Assembly (NCBI GenBank): GCA_913778905.1
Contig: CAJYYA010000016.1
Span: forward strand, 310,001 to 374,000
Length of the DNA stretch: 64,000 bases
Reading direction: 5' to 3'
Origin: an uncultured Naasia sp.
GTDB lineage: Bacteria > Actinomycetota > Actinomycetes > Actinomycetales > Microbacteriaceae
The position numbers and the translations under genes were made by a program. Positions 17,252 through 26,795 of this stretch are shown piece by piece (position 1 is the stretch's first letter; every line of letters begins with the position of its first letter). The notes under the pieces are model-generated. The model saw nothing but the letters and a program-made list of their open reading frames with translations. It made no database searches and was not told where the DNA came from.

Positions 17252-18214
17252 TCAGGGCTCCAGGTCCTCGCCGGTCAAGATGGCGCGCAGCCAGTCGCGG
17301 GCCTCGACGAAGTTGTCGTCCGAATACTGCGCGACATGCTGCACCTGCACACCGTCCGCCCTGGGATAGGAACCGAGGAAGCTCACGCGCGGGCTGAAGC
17401 GGCGCAGGCCCAGCATCGCGTCCGCCACACGTTCGTCGTGCACGTGCCCGTCGAGGTCGATGACGAAGCGGTAGCGGCCGAGCTCGTCGCCGATGGGGCG
17501 CGACTGGAGCAGGCTCATGTTGATGCCGCGCGTCGAGAACTGCTCGAGCAGCTCGAGCAGGGCACCCGGGTGGTCGACCGGGAGCTCGGCGATGATGCTC
17601 GTCTTGTCCGCCCCCGTCCGCTCGGGAATGGACTTCGTGGTGCTCACCAGCACGAAGCGCGTGACCGCATTGCGGTTGTCGCCGATCCCTTCGGCCAAGA
17701 GGTCGAGCGGATAGTGCTCCAGGATCCCGGGCGGTGCGATCGCCGCGTCGAGAGCGGCTCCCGTCTCGTCGAGCAGCTGCGCGGCGGCCGCCACGTTGCT
17801 GGTCGCGGGCAGGTGGCCGTGATCGGGGAAGGTCGACTCGATCCACCGGCGGCACTGCGCATAGGCGACCGGATGCGCCCCGATCGTCCGCACGTCCTCC
17901 AGCCTGGTTCCGGGGCGGGCCACGAGGACGAAGCTGACCGGGACAACGTACTCGCCGATGATCCGCAGGCCCGGGACCGTCATGAGCGCGTCCTGCGTGG
18001 CCGTCACTCCGCCGTCGACCGAGTTCTCGATCGCGATCATGGCGGCGACGCTGCGGCCCGAGATGACGTCCCGCAGAGCCTCGCCGACGTTGTTCACGGG
18101 GTGCCACTCAGCGCCCCGCGCGGCCTCGACCTGCTTCAACGCGGCCTCGGTGAACGTGCCGGCGGGACCCAGATAGCTGTAACCAGGCTTGGAATGGGCT
18201 CCGGGCGCAGACAT
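17252..18214 (-). CDS. pheA: Prephenate dehydratase
   Basis: Converts prephenate to phenylpyruvate in phenylalanine synthesis. The 320-residue monofunctional enzyme has the periplasmic-binding-like catalytic domain (about 10-195, starting YLGPAGTFTEAAL, with IENSVDGGV and TRFVLVS) and a C-terminal ACT domain (about 205-290) with the ELPVDHPGALLELLEQF and ESRP-type (LLQSRPIG) motifs that bind phenylalanine for feedback inhibition. ATG 18214 gives the family N-terminus; upstream frame to 18298 would overlap the divergent pgm gene. Convergent with the lipid kinase. Confidence 0.93.
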   Translation of the reverse strand: MSAPGAHSKPGYSYLGPAGTFTEAALKQVEAARGAEWHPVNNVGEALRDVISGRSVAAMIAIENSVDGGVTATQDALMTVPGLRIIGEYVVPVSFVLVARPGTRLEDVRTIGAHPVAYAQCRRWIESTFPDHGHLPATSNVAAAAQLLDETGAALDAAIAPPGILEHYPLDLLAEGIGDNRNAVTRFVLVSTTKSIPERTGADKTSIIAELPVDHPGALLELLEQFSTRGINMSLLQSRPIGDELGRYRFVIDLDGHVHDERVADAMLGLRRFSPRVSFLGSYPRADGVQVQHVAQYSDDNFVEARDWLRAILTGEDLEP

Positions 18215-18254
18215 GGAGTAGAGGTTAGCGTCCGCCGCGGGCCAGGATGGGGCC

Positions 18255-19877
18255 ATGCATGACCGCGCCGGTACCCCTGCCCAGCCTTCCGATCTCATCG
18301 ATGTCGATGCCCTGCTCCGCTCCTACAGCGAGTTGCACCCGGATGTGTCGATCCCCGAGCAGCGCGTGGTGTTCGGCACCTCCGGCCACCGCGGCAGTGC
18401 GCTCGACACCGCCTTCAACGATGACCACATCGCCGCGACGACGCAGGCGATCGTCGAGTACCGCGCGTCGCAGGGCATCACCGGTCCTCTCTTCATCGGG
18501 CGCGATACGCACGCTCTGAGCGCTCCCGCCGAGAAGACGGCTCTCGAGGTGCTCGTCGCCAACGGAGTGCGCGTTCTCGCCGATGAGTTCGATGGCTTCA
18601 CCCCGACCCCGGCGGTGTCGCACGCGATCCTGCGCTACAACGCGACCGCAGCCGAGGACGACCAGGCCGACGGCATCGTCGTGACCCCCAGCCACAACCC
18701 GCCCCGCGACGGCGGCTTCAAGTACAACCCCCCGCACGGCGGTCCCGCTGACAGCGACGCGACCTCGTGGATCGCCAAGCGAGCCAACGAGATCATCGAG
18801 AACGGCATGGGCGACGTCAAGCGCGGCCCGTCCGGCGACGTCGAGAAGTACGACTTCCGCGGGCACTACGTCGCGGATCTGGTCAACATCATCGACATCG
18901 ACGCGATCCGCGAGGCCGGGTTCCGCATCGGCGCCGATCCGCTGGGTGGGGCGTCGGTGTCGTACTGGCAGGCGATCCGCGACACGTACGGCCTGAACCT
19001 CGATGTCGTCAACGAGGAGATCGACGCGGCCTGGAGCTTCATGACGCTCGACTGGGACGGCAAGATCCGCATGGATCCGTCCTCGTCGTCCGCCATGGCC
19101 TCCGTCGTCGCGAAGCGCGGCGACTACGAGATCCTCACCGGCAACGACGCGGATGCCGACCGGCATGGCATCGTCACGCCCGACGGTGGACTCATGAACC
19201 CCAATCACTACCTGGCCGTCGCGATCGAGTACCTCTACGCGAACCGCCCGGGTTGGCGAGAGGACGCCGCGATCGGCAAGACACTCGTGTCCTCGAGCAT
19301 GATCGACCGCGTCGCCGAGTCGCTCGGCCGCCGCCTCTGGGAGGTGCCCGTCGGCTTCAAGTGGTTCGTGCCCGGGCTGGTGGACGGATCCGTCGGCTTC
19401 GGCGGCGAGGAGTCGGCCGGTGCGAGCTTCCTGCGCTTCGACGGAAGCGTCTGGACGACGGACAAGGACGGCATCATCCTCGCCCTGCTCGCGAGCGAGA
19501 TCCGCGCGAAGACGGGGAAGTCGCCCTCGCAGCTCTACGCCGAGCTGACCGAGCGGTTCGGATCACCCGCCTACGAGCGGATCGACGCCGCCGCAACGGG
19601 GGCGCAGAAGGCGGCGCTGGCGAAGCTCGACGGCGAGGCCATCACCGCGACCGAGGTGGCGGGCGACACGATCATCGCCAAGCTCAGTGAGGCACCCGGG
19701 AACGGAGCCGCCGTGGGCGGCGTCAAGGTCGTGACGGAGAAGGCGTGGTTCGCGGCCCGTCCCAGCGGCACGGAAGACGTGTACAAGATCTACGCCGAGT
19801 CCTTCGTGGGCGAGGAGCACCTCCGCGAGGTGCAGCGCGAGGCGAAGGCCATCGTCGACGCGGCACTGGGGGGCTGA
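18255..19877 (+). CDS. pgm: Phosphoglucomutase (alpha-D-glucose-specific)
   Basis: Interconverts glucose 1-phosphate and glucose 6-phosphate. 540 residues, the size of the bacterial Pgm family. It carries FGTSGHRG (40-47), the phosphoserine loop TPSHNPP with Ser146, the metal loop DADADRHG, the sugar-specificity [10 protein letters not shown] region and the phosphate-binding RPSGTED near the C-terminus. It is divergent from pheA with a 40-bp gap and followed by a perfect 15-bp hairpin. Provides the link between glycolysis and glycogen or wall-sugar nucleotides. Confidence 0.94.
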   Translation: MHDRAGTPAQPSDLIDVDALLRSYSELHPDVSIPEQRVVFGTSGHRGSALDTAFNDDHIAATTQAIVEYRASQGITGPLFIGRDTHALSAPAEKTALEVLVANGVRVLADEFDGFTPTPAVSHAILRYNATAAEDDQADGIVVTPSHNPPRDGGFKYNPPHGGPADSDATSWIAKRANEIIENGMGDVKRGPSGDVEKYDFRGHYVADLVNIIDIDAIREAGFRIGADPLGGASVSYWQAIRDTYGLNLDVVNEEIDAAWSFMTLDWDGKIRMDPSSSSAMASVVAKRGDYEILTGNDADADRHGIVTPDGGLMNPNHYLAVAIEYLYANRPGWREDAAIGKTLVSSSMIDRVAESLGRRLWEVPVGFKWFVPGLVDGSVGFGGEESAGASFLRFDGSVWTTDKDGIILALLASEIRAKTGKSPSQLYAELTERFGSPAYERIDAAATGAQKAALAKLDGEAITATEVAGDTIIAKLSEAPGNGAAVGGVKVVTEKAWFAARPSGTEDVYKIYAESFVGEEHLREVQREAKAIVDAALGG

Positions 19878-19899
19878 GCGCCGAGTTCCCTGCGGTTGG

Positions 19900-19938
19900 C
19901 TTCGCTCAACGGGCAGGCCTCTCGCCCGTTGAGCGAAG
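19900..19938. repeat. Palindromic repeat/bidirectional terminator-like hairpin
   Basis: CTTCGCTCAACGGGC (19900-19914) and its exact complement (19924-19938) form a 15-bp stem with a 9-base loop between convergent pgm and the amidotransferase-type hydrolase. There is no T tract. The GTTGAGCGAAGCGAAA-like right arm resembles REP-like sequences I associate with actinobacterial intergenic regions (from memory, not checked). Confidence 0.65.
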
Positions 19939-19982
19939 CGAAATGAAGGGTGGTCCCTTTCTTCGAATGGCGTGCGGAGCGT

Positions 19983-20699
19983 TCAGGCGCTGAGGGCCAG
20001 GTGCTGGAGGAGGCGGACGAACTGGCCCGACGGGGCGCCCTGGTGCTCGGGATGCCATTGCACGCCGACGATCGGCAGGCTCTCGTGCGCGATGGCCTCG
20101 ACGACGCCGTCCTCGCTGACCGCGGCCGCGCGCAGTCCACGGCCGAGACGGTCCACGGCTTGGTGGTGCGAGCTCTGTACGAGCTCCCCCTGTCGGACAG
20201 CCGATCCGAGCAGATCCCCGACGAGAGCGACACGGTGCCCGATAAACGGCTCATCCAGCCCGGGTGTGGCGTCGCGGTGGTGACCCGTCTCGGGGAGGTG
20301 CTGGATCAGGTCGCCGCCCAGCGCGACATTGATGAGCTGGTGGCCCCGGCAGACTCCGAGCACCGGCACGCCGCGCAGCGCGGCGTCCGTCACCACGGAG
20401 ATCTGCGCCTCGTCGCCTGCTTCGAGGTGACGACCGGATCCGACGTAGTCCGCGGCCCCGCCGTAGAAGGTCGGGTGAACGTCCTCGCCGCCGAGGATCA
20501 CGATGACGTCGGCCTGACGAGCGGCGTCCACCGCCTCGGCGACGGAACCGTCCGCGGCCGCGTGCAGCCGGGCATCCCACCCGAGGGAATGGATGGTGGC
20601 GAGCGCCGAACCGTTCAGACGGTCCGCGGTGCGCTGGTAATCGGGGCGGGCGGGACGGCGATCGGCGAGGTGCATGACCGCGACACGACGATTCGACAT
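19983..20699 (-). CDS. Gamma-glutamyl-gamma-aminobutyrate hydrolase family (class I glutamine amidotransferase-like)
   Basis: A 238-residue PuuD-like peptidase C26 protein. The nucleophile Cys117 sits in VLGVCRGHQLINVALGG, and His216/Glu218 in VGVQWHPEHQG complete the triad; LGGEDVHPTFY (69-79) is family-typical. PuuD cleaves gamma-glutamyl-GABA in the puu putrescine pathway. Here the gene is unlinked to gamma-glutamylation genes, so it may act on another gamma-glutamyl amide. It is convergent with pgm and, at 12 kb distance, could support the amine block, but that is speculation. Confidence 0.82.
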   Translation of the reverse strand: MSNRRVAVMHLADRRPARPDYQRTADRLNGSALATIHSLGWDARLHAAADGSVAEAVDAARQADVIVILGGEDVHPTFYGGAADYVGSGRHLEAGDEAQISVVTDAALRGVPVLGVCRGHQLINVALGGDLIQHLPETGHHRDATPGLDEPFIGHRVALVGDLLGSAVRQGELVQSSHHQAVDRLGRGLRAAAVSEDGVVEAIAHESLPIVGVQWHPEHQGAPSGQFVRLLQHLALSA

Positions 20700-20818
20700 G
20701 GGCGGCCTTTCTGATCGGAGCCGGCTTCGTTCTGAGGAACGTTACGGACGATCAGGTGTTCCCGCCTCGAATATGACGCCCCGCTACGACCGGCTGGGAA
20801 CGCCGCGACCGCGGCAGG

Positions 20819-21589
20819 TCAGGGGTAGTTCGGCGCAGCCGGCAGGCCGAAGTACTCCTCCAGCGTCGTGACGCCGGTGTCGTGCATCTCAGCCGCGAGG
20901 TCGGTCCCGATGTACCGGTAGTGCCACGGCTCGAACTCGTACCCCGTCACCGGGGTCTTGTCGGCCGGATATCGCAGGAGGAAGCCGAAGCGCCACGCGT
21001 TGGCGGCGAGCCACTGCCCCTCCGGCGTCTCACCGAAGCAGGCGTCCAGTGAGCATCGACCCGACTCCGCGCCGATGTCCATGACCAGCCCGGTTTGGTG
21101 CTCGCTGTACCCCGGACGCGCGGTCAGCGAATCGTTGCCGTCGTAGATGTCGACCTGCGTCTGATACGAACGGTAGGCACTGTTCGACGCCAGATAGAGG
21201 CCGGCTTCGTCGCGAGCCGCCGCGAACATGCGGACGATCGCGTCCGATGCCTCCTGCCGCATGAGCGGCTCCCAGGTGTGCGCCACGGGGACGTCGACCA
21301 GGTCCGGCGGGGTGTAGTCCTGGGGCTGGAGGGGGCGCAGCTTGTCGACCACGACCCAGATACTGTTCGGATCGTCGATGGATCGAGCGGTCTTGTCGAA
21401 AGTCGGCGGAGCAGGCGGCTCGGGTGTCGCGCTCGGAGTCGCGGACTGCTCGGGCACCGGGACGGTCGAGGACTGGTCCTGACTCGGCACCGGGATCTCG
21501 GCCGGCTTCTCGATGGCACACGCGCCGAGCAGCGGAAGAAGAGCGAGAGTCGCCACGATCAGGGAGCCCGTTCTGACCGTTCGACGCAC
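20819..21589 (-). CDS. D-alanyl-D-alanine carboxypeptidase, VanY/M15 family, lipoprotein
   Basis: Trims the terminal D-Ala of peptidoglycan stem peptides outside the membrane. The 256-residue protein starts with a lipoprotein signal (hydrophobic segment then LLGAC, lipid-acceptor Cys24), followed by a Pro/Ser/Thr-rich linker (25-65). The zinc carboxypeptidase domain has SAYRSYQTQ, the SEHQTGLVMDIG metal-binding motif and EPWHYRYIG near the C-terminus. Anchored to the outer membrane face through its lipid (inference from the lipobox). Confidence 0.87.
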   Translation of the reverse strand: MRRTVRTGSLIVATLALLPLLGACAIEKPAEIPVPSQDQSSTVPVPEQSATPSATPEPPAPPTFDKTARSIDDPNSIWVVVDKLRPLQPQDYTPPDLVDVPVAHTWEPLMRQEASDAIVRMFAAARDEAGLYLASNSAYRSYQTQVDIYDGNDSLTARPGYSEHQTGLVMDIGAESGRCSLDACFGETPEGQWLAANAWRFGFLLRYPADKTPVTGYEFEPWHYRYIGTDLAAEMHDTGVTTLEEYFGLPAAPNYP

Positions 21590-21690
21590 TCGACGAGCCT
21601 ACGCGCGGTACCGGCGAGGAGGGCGCGCCCCGCGAAGGACCGCCTCATCTGTACCCCGAACGCTCGAATTGTGCTTCGTAACCACATTTC

Positions 21691-21772
21691 GTGAGAGCGC
21701 TCTCACAAAATGCTTGACCTCTCGGTGCAGACCTTCTTATAGTCCTTGCACAGCTTGTGAGAGCGCTCTCAC
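21691..21772 (+). promoter_or_regulatory. Promoter flanked by two identical LacI-type operators
   Basis: Two copies of the perfect 16-bp palindrome GTGAGAGCGCTCTCAC lie at 21691-21706 and 21757-21772. Between them are a -35 TTGACC (21714-21719) and a -10 TATAGT (21738-21743), 18 bases apart. Operators before the -35 and after the -10, 66 bp apart centre to centre, suit looping or steric repression of the beta-glucoside operon. The LacI encoded at 26796-27830 is the likely repressor. Confidence 0.88.
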
Positions 21773-21837
21773 GGCCGCAGCGACATCGGCCTGAGCGCAG
21801 ATGCGGGCTGCCCTCACCAGATCACGAAGGAGTGACC

Positions 21838-23154
21838 GTGCTCGCATCCCGACGCACCGGAATCGCCGCGACCCTCGCCGGCGCCACCGCCTTCGCCCTC
21901 CTCGCCACCGGATGCACGGCATCCGGATCAGGCGAGGCGAGCGACGGCCCGATCGAACTGACCGTCACGACGTTCAACGCCATGGGCTTCGACGACCTCT
22001 ACGCCGAGTACGAGGCGGCCAACCCGGGGATCACCATCTCCGCCAACAACATCGACACGGGCGGCAACGCCCGCACCGATGCCTTCACCAAGCTGGCCGC
22101 CGGATCCGGCCTCGCCGACGTCGTCGCAATCGAGGAGGGCTGGCTCGGCTCGATCATGGAGGTCTCGAATCAGTTCGTCGACCTGCGCGAGTACGGCATC
22201 GAAGACCGCAAGGCTGACTGGGTCGACTGGAAGTACGCCCAGGCGACCGACTCCGAGGGCCGCGTCATCGGCTACGGCACCGACATCGGTCCCGAGGGCC
22301 TCTGCTACAACCCGGCCGCCTTCGAAGCCGCCGGCATGCCCGCCGACCGCGAGGCCGTCGCCGAGATGCTCGGTGGCGACGACGCGACCTGGGAGGACTA
22401 CTTCGCCGCGGGCAAGAAGTATCAGCAGGCCACGGGCAAGGCCTGGTACGACCACTCCGGCTTCGTCTGGAACGCCATGGTCAATCAGCTCCCCGAGGGC
22501 TACTACACGAGCGACGGCGAGCTGAACGTCGAGGGCAACAAGGACCTGCAGGAGCGTTGGGGCTGGATCGCCGACGGCGCCGCGTCGAAGCTGTCGGCCG
22601 CGCAGACCGCGTGGGACTGGAACGGCGGCAAGTCGTTCAACGACGGCACCTTCGCGACCTTCGTCTGCCCGGGCTGGATGCTCGGCGTCATCAAGGGCAA
22701 CGTCGAGGCCGGCGGCGGCGACGCCGAGAACACCGGTTGGGACTTCGCGGACGTCTTCCCCGGCGGCCCCGCCAACTGGGGCGGCTCCTTCCTCTCCGTT
22801 CCGACGCAGTCGAAGCACCCGAAGGAGGCCGCGGCTCTCGCCTCGTGGTTGAGCGAGCCCGAGCAGCAGCTCCGCGCCTTCGAGACCGCAGGGCCGTTCC
22901 CGAGCACGCTCGACGCGCAGGAGCAGCTGACCACCGAAGCGGCCGCCGACGAGGCGTTCAGCGGATCCCCGACGGGAGCCATCCTCGCCGCTCGCGCCGA
23001 GGGCGTGAAGGCGCAGTTCAAGGGACCGGACGACTCGCTCATCCAGGAGAACGTCTTCGGCCCGGCCCTCCAGAAGCTCGACCGCGGTGAGCTCGACGGG
23101 AACGGTGCCTGGAACGAGGCGATCACCCTGCTCGGCGAACTGGTCAAGAACTAG
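21838..23154 (+). CDS. Sugar ABC transporter substrate-binding lipoprotein (beta-glucoside cluster)
   Basis: A 438-residue family 1 extracellular solute-binding protein. The signal peptide ends in a lipobox (LLATGC, Cys near residue 24), followed by a linker and the two-lobed sugar-binding fold (IELTVTTFNAMGFDDLYAEYEA...). Position before two permeases, a GH1 beta-glucosidase and LacI indicates uptake of beta-glucosides or cello-oligosaccharides (inference). GTG 21838 is chosen over GTG 21832 because AAGGAG at 21827-21832 is then correctly spaced. Expression is from the operator-flanked promoter upstream. Confidence 0.88.
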   Translation: MLASRRTGIAATLAGATAFALLATGCTASGSGEASDGPIELTVTTFNAMGFDDLYAEYEAANPGITISANNIDTGGNARTDAFTKLAAGSGLADVVAIEEGWLGSIMEVSNQFVDLREYGIEDRKADWVDWKYAQATDSEGRVIGYGTDIGPEGLCYNPAAFEAAGMPADREAVAEMLGGDDATWEDYFAAGKKYQQATGKAWYDHSGFVWNAMVNQLPEGYYTSDGELNVEGNKDLQERWGWIADGAASKLSAAQTAWDWNGGKSFNDGTFATFVCPGWMLGVIKGNVEAGGGDAENTGWDFADVFPGGPANWGGSFLSVPTQSKHPKEAAALASWLSEPEQQLRAFETAGPFPSTLDAQEQLTTEAAADEAFSGSPTGAILAARAEGVKAQFKGPDDSLIQENVFGPALQKLDRGELDGNGAWNEAITLLGELVKN

Positions 23155-23178
23155 TCCGCACCCAGTCCTGCATCACAC

Positions 23179-23230
23179 GAGCGGGCTTCCGGCCGGTGCA
23201 CCACCACCGGGAGCCCGCTCTCTATTTCTC
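23179..23230 (+). terminator. Intercistronic hairpin after the binding-protein gene
   Basis: A 14-bp stem (23179-23192 with 23207-23220, one mismatch) followed by TCTATTTCTCC. It lies between the binding protein and the first permease, so it is probably a partial terminator or mRNA stabiliser that keeps binding protein in excess over permeases. Confidence 0.6.
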
Positions 23231-23268
23231 CTCTGAAAGCTCTCCCCCTAGGTAAGGCGACACGCGCC

Positions 23269-24366
23269 ATGACGAGCACACTCTCCCGGCCGGCGACGGC
23301 CCCCTCCGACGGGCGTAAGCCGAAGCCCGTCCGCACCCCGCTGACCTTCCGTCAGCGTGCGAGCCGGTTCGACCTCAAGGCTTCGCCCTACCTCTACATC
23401 TCGCCGTTCTTCATCCTCTTCGGGATCCTCGGTGCCTTCCCGCTGGTCTACACGCTCGTCGTGTCGATGTACGACTGGCAACTGCTGCAGGGGCAGGGCG
23501 ACTTCGTCGGCTTCGGCAACTTCGCCGCCGTACTGCAGGACCGGTTCTTCTGGAACTCGATCGGGAACACCCTCAGCATCTTCCTCATCTCGACCATCCC
23601 CCAGCTGCTCGTCGCGCTGCTGATCGCGGCGGCCCTGGACCAGTCGTTGCGTGCCCGCACCTTCTGGCGGATGAGCGTGCTGCTGCCCTACGTCGTCTCC
23701 CCCGTCGCCGTCGCGCTGATCTTCTCGAGCGTCTTCAACGAGCAGGACGGTCTCGCGAACAACCTCCTCGGGCTCGTCGGGGTGGGCCCGATCGAGTGGA
23801 AGCACGACACACTCGCGAGCCACATCGCGATCGCCTCGATGGTCAACTGGCGCTGGACCGGCTACAACGCCCTCATCCTGCTCGCCGCGATGCAGGCCGT
23901 GCCGCGCGAGCTGCACGAGTCCGCCGCCATCGACGGCGCCGGCGCGTTCCGCCGCTTCGTGTCCATCACGATCCCGAGCATCCGCCCGACCCTCATCTTC
24001 GTCATCATCACCGCGACCATCGGCGGCCTGCAGATCTTCGCCGAGCCGCGCCTCTTCGACGTCTCCAACGCGGGCGGAGTCGGCGGATCCGATCGACAGT
24101 TCCAGACCACCGTGCTCTACCTGTGGGAGATGGCCTTCTTCCGACAGGACTTCGGCGAGGCGGCCGCCATCGCGTGGCTCCTCTTCCTCCTGATCGTGCT
24201 CATCGGCCTCCTGAACTTCGCGATCTCGCGACGGATCGCCTCGGTCGAGAACCGCGTCGCCGGGCGGAGAGCACGCCGCCGCAAGCCCACCGACGCCGAC
24301 GCCATCGCCGCCGGCGACCCCCTGCTCACCACCACCGGCCTCGGCCAGAATGCGAGCGAGCGATGA
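23269..24366 (+). CDS. Sugar ABC transporter permease (MalF-like)
   Basis: A 365-residue inner-membrane permease with six predicted transmembrane helices after a basic N-terminus. The EAA loop that docks the ATPase is visible as ELHESAAIDGAGAFRRFVSITIP (about 205-227). It pairs with the next gene to form the membrane channel. No ATPase gene is present in the cluster, so a shared MsiK/MsmK-type ATPase elsewhere is expected. Its stop overlaps the next start (ATGA). Confidence 0.88.
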   Translation: MTSTLSRPATAPSDGRKPKPVRTPLTFRQRASRFDLKASPYLYISPFFILFGILGAFPLVYTLVVSMYDWQLLQGQGDFVGFGNFAAVLQDRFFWNSIGNTLSIFLISTIPQLLVALLIAAALDQSLRARTFWRMSVLLPYVVSPVAVALIFSSVFNEQDGLANNLLGLVGVGPIEWKHDTLASHIAIASMVNWRWTGYNALILLAAMQAVPRELHESAAIDGAGAFRRFVSITIPSIRPTLIFVIITATIGGLQIFAEPRLFDVSNAGGVGGSDRQFQTTVLYLWEMAFFRQDFGEAAAIAWLLFLLIVLIGLLNFAISRRIASVENRVAGRRARRRKPTDADAIAAGDPLLTTTGLGQNASER

Positions 24367-25283
24367 CCGCACCCGCACCCACCGCGCCCTTCCCGGTGCG
24401 CCATCCGGCCGACGCGCAGACGGATCGCGGCGCCGCGAACGGCCGACGACGCCGCCGTCGCGCCGGCCGTATCGACCGCCCGGGATTCCTCGTCTACGGA
24501 CTGCTCAGTGCCTTCCTCATCGGATCGGTCTACCCGCTGTGGTGGTCATTCGTCGTCGGCAGCGGCACCAACGCGACCCGCGGCGAGACTCTGCCCCTGG
24601 TCCCCGGCGGCAACTTCCTCGCGAACGCCGCTCAGGTGTTCGGCGCCATCCCGTTCTGGACGGCCCTGCTCAACAGCATCATCGTGTCGAGCATCATCAC
24701 GCTTTCGGTCGTGCTGTTCTCGACGCTCGCCGGCTACGCATTCGCGAAGCTCAAGTTCCGCGGACGCGACGGCCTGATGATCGCCGTCGTCGCGACCATG
24801 GCGATCCCGACGCAGCTCGGCATCATCCCGCTGTTCATCCTCATGCGGCAGTTCGGATGGACCGGCACGCTCGGCGCCGTGATCGTCCCGACGCTCGTCA
24901 CCGCATTCGGTGTCTTCTTCATGCGTCAGTACCTGGTCGACGTCATCCCGGACGAGCTCATCGAGGCCGCCCGTATGGACGGCGCCAACCAGTTCCGCAC
25001 GTTCCTCACGGTGGCGATCCCCGCGGCCCGACCGGCCATGGCGATCCTCGGCCTCTTCACGTTCATGATGGCGTGGACCGACTTCCTCTGGCCGCTCATC
25101 GTGCTCAGCCCCTCGAATCCCACCCTGCAGACCGCGCTCGCGCAGCTGCAGTCGGGGTACTACATCAACTACTCCGTCGTCCTCACAGGAGCCGTCATGT
25201 CGGTCATTCCGCTGCTCATCCTCTTCATCCTGGCGGGGCGTCAGCTCATCGCCGGCATCATGAGCGGGGCGGTGAAGGGATGA
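24363..25283 (+). CDS. Sugar ABC transporter permease (MalG-like)
   Basis: A 306-residue permease, partner of the preceding one, with six transmembrane helices after an Arg-rich N-terminal stretch (GRRRRRRAGR). The EAA loop is DELIEAARMDGANQFRTFLTVAIP; the C-terminus GRQLIAGIMSGAVKG is the standard MalG-type end. The start overlaps the previous stop, and its stop overlaps the GH1 start, so these genes are translationally coupled. Confidence 0.88.
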   Translation: MTAPAPTAPFPVRHPADAQTDRGAANGRRRRRRAGRIDRPGFLVYGLLSAFLIGSVYPLWWSFVVGSGTNATRGETLPLVPGGNFLANAAQVFGAIPFWTALLNSIIVSSIITLSVVLFSTLAGYAFAKLKFRGRDGLMIAVVATMAIPTQLGIIPLFILMRQFGWTGTLGAVIVPTLVTAFGVFFMRQYLVDVIPDELIEAARMDGANQFRTFLTVAIPAARPAMAILGLFTFMMAWTDFLWPLIVLSPSNPTLQTALAQLQSGYYINYSVVLTGAVMSVIPLLILFILAGRQLIAGIMSGAVKG

Positions 25284-26764
25284 ACGCGGCACATCTCGCA
25301 CCCCGCCTCTCCCCCGCGAACGGGTGGCCCCAGGGCTTCATCTGGGGCAGCGCCACAGCTGCGGCGCAGATCGAAGGCGCCGCCCACGAGGACGGCAAGG
25401 AGGACTCGATCTGGGATCACTACGCCCGTCAGCACCTCGCGACCGCGAACGGCCACACCCCCGAGAAGGCGGTCGACCACTACCACCGCATGCCCGAAGA
25501 CGTCGCGATCATGCGCGACCTCGGCCTGCAGTCCTACCGCTTCTCGGTGAGCTGGGCGCGCGTCGTCCCCGGGGACCGCGCAGTGAACCCGGCCGGACTC
25601 GACTTCTATTCGCGCCTCGTCGACGAGCTGCTCGACGCCGACATCCTGCCCTGGCTGACCCTCTACCACTGGGACCTCCCGCAGGCGCTCGAGGAGAAGG
25701 GCGGTTGGGCGAACCGCGACACCGCGGCCCGTTTCCGCGATTACGCCATGGCCGTCCACGACCGGCTCGGTGACCGGGTCACGCATTGGACGACCTTCAA
25801 CGAGCCGCTGTGCTCGTCCCTCATCGGGTACGCCGGGGGCGAGCATGCGCCCGGCCGTCAGGAACCGCGTGCCGCTCTCGCCGCACTGCACCACCAGCAC
25901 CTCGCGCACGGCCTCGCCACGCGCTCGCTCCGCGAGGCGGGGGTCGACAACATCGGCATCACGCTGAACCTGACGAACGCGATTCCGGCCGACCCGAGCG
26001 ATCCGCTCGACCTGGATGCGGCCCGCCGTCTCGACGCGATCTGGAACCGCGCCTTCCTCGAGCCCGTTCTGCTCGGCACCTATCCGAAGGACTTCGTCCG
26101 CGACGTCGCCGAGTACGACTTCGAGTCGCTCGTGCAGCCCGGGGACCTCGAGACCATCGGTGCCGGTATCGACTTCCTCGGCGTGAACCACTATCACGAC
26201 GACTTCGTGAGCGGGCATCCGCTGCCGTTCGACGCGAAGCCAGGTCTCCGCCCGACCGCCAGACCGGGCCGTTCGCCGTTCGTCGGATCCGAGCACCTCA
26301 CGTTCCCGTCGCGCGGCCTGCCCCGTACGGCGATGGACTGGGAGGTCAATCCCGACGGACTCCGTACGCTGCTCGTCCGGCTCGGCGAGGAGTACCCGAG
26401 CATGCCGCCGCTGTACGTCACCGAGAACGGCGCCGCCTACGAGGACGTCGTAGAAGAGGACGGGAGCATCAAGGACGTCGACCGCACCCGATTCATCCGC
26501 CAGCACGTCGCCGCGGTGGCGGAGGCGCTCGAGGCGGGAGCCGATGTGCGCGGGTACTTCGTATGGTCGCTGCTCGACAACTTCGAGTGGGCCTGGGGAT
26601 ATGAGAAGCGATTCGGTATCGTCCGAGTCGATTACGACACCCTGGAGCGCACGCCCAAGCAGAGTGCGCACGCCTTCGCGGCGATCATCGAAGCGGACTG
26701 CGCCGAGCGTGCAGCGAGGACGGAAGCGGGTGCCGGCGGCTCCGCTCTCACCTCGCTCCGCTAG
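25280..26764 (+). CDS. bglB: GH1 beta-glucosidase
   Basis: A 494-residue cytoplasmic family 1 glycosidase; no signal peptide. The N-terminal FIWGSATAAAQIEGA is the family signature, the acid/base Glu175 lies in TTFNEP, and the nucleophile Glu382 in YVTENGAAY. It hydrolyses imported beta-glucosides such as cellobiose to glucose. Coupled to the permease by an ATGA overlap and under the GTGAGAGCGCTCTCAC operators. Specificity among beta-glucosides or galactosides cannot be fixed from sequence; the symbol is a family label. Confidence 0.92.
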   Translation: MNAAHLAPRLSPANGWPQGFIWGSATAAAQIEGAAHEDGKEDSIWDHYARQHLATANGHTPEKAVDHYHRMPEDVAIMRDLGLQSYRFSVSWARVVPGDRAVNPAGLDFYSRLVDELLDADILPWLTLYHWDLPQALEEKGGWANRDTAARFRDYAMAVHDRLGDRVTHWTTFNEPLCSSLIGYAGGEHAPGRQEPRAALAALHHQHLAHGLATRSLREAGVDNIGITLNLTNAIPADPSDPLDLDAARRLDAIWNRAFLEPVLLGTYPKDFVRDVAEYDFESLVQPGDLETIGAGIDFLGVNHYHDDFVSGHPLPFDAKPGLRPTARPGRSPFVGSEHLTFPSRGLPRTAMDWEVNPDGLRTLLVRLGEEYPSMPPLYVTENGAAYEDVVEEDGSIKDVDRTRFIRQHVAAVAEALEAGADVRGYFVWSLLDNFEWAWGYEKRFGIVRVDYDTLERTPKQSAHAFAAIIEADCAERAARTEAGAGGSALTSLR

Positions 26765-26795
26765 CCTCGATGCCACCACGAACTGAGGAGCGGTC

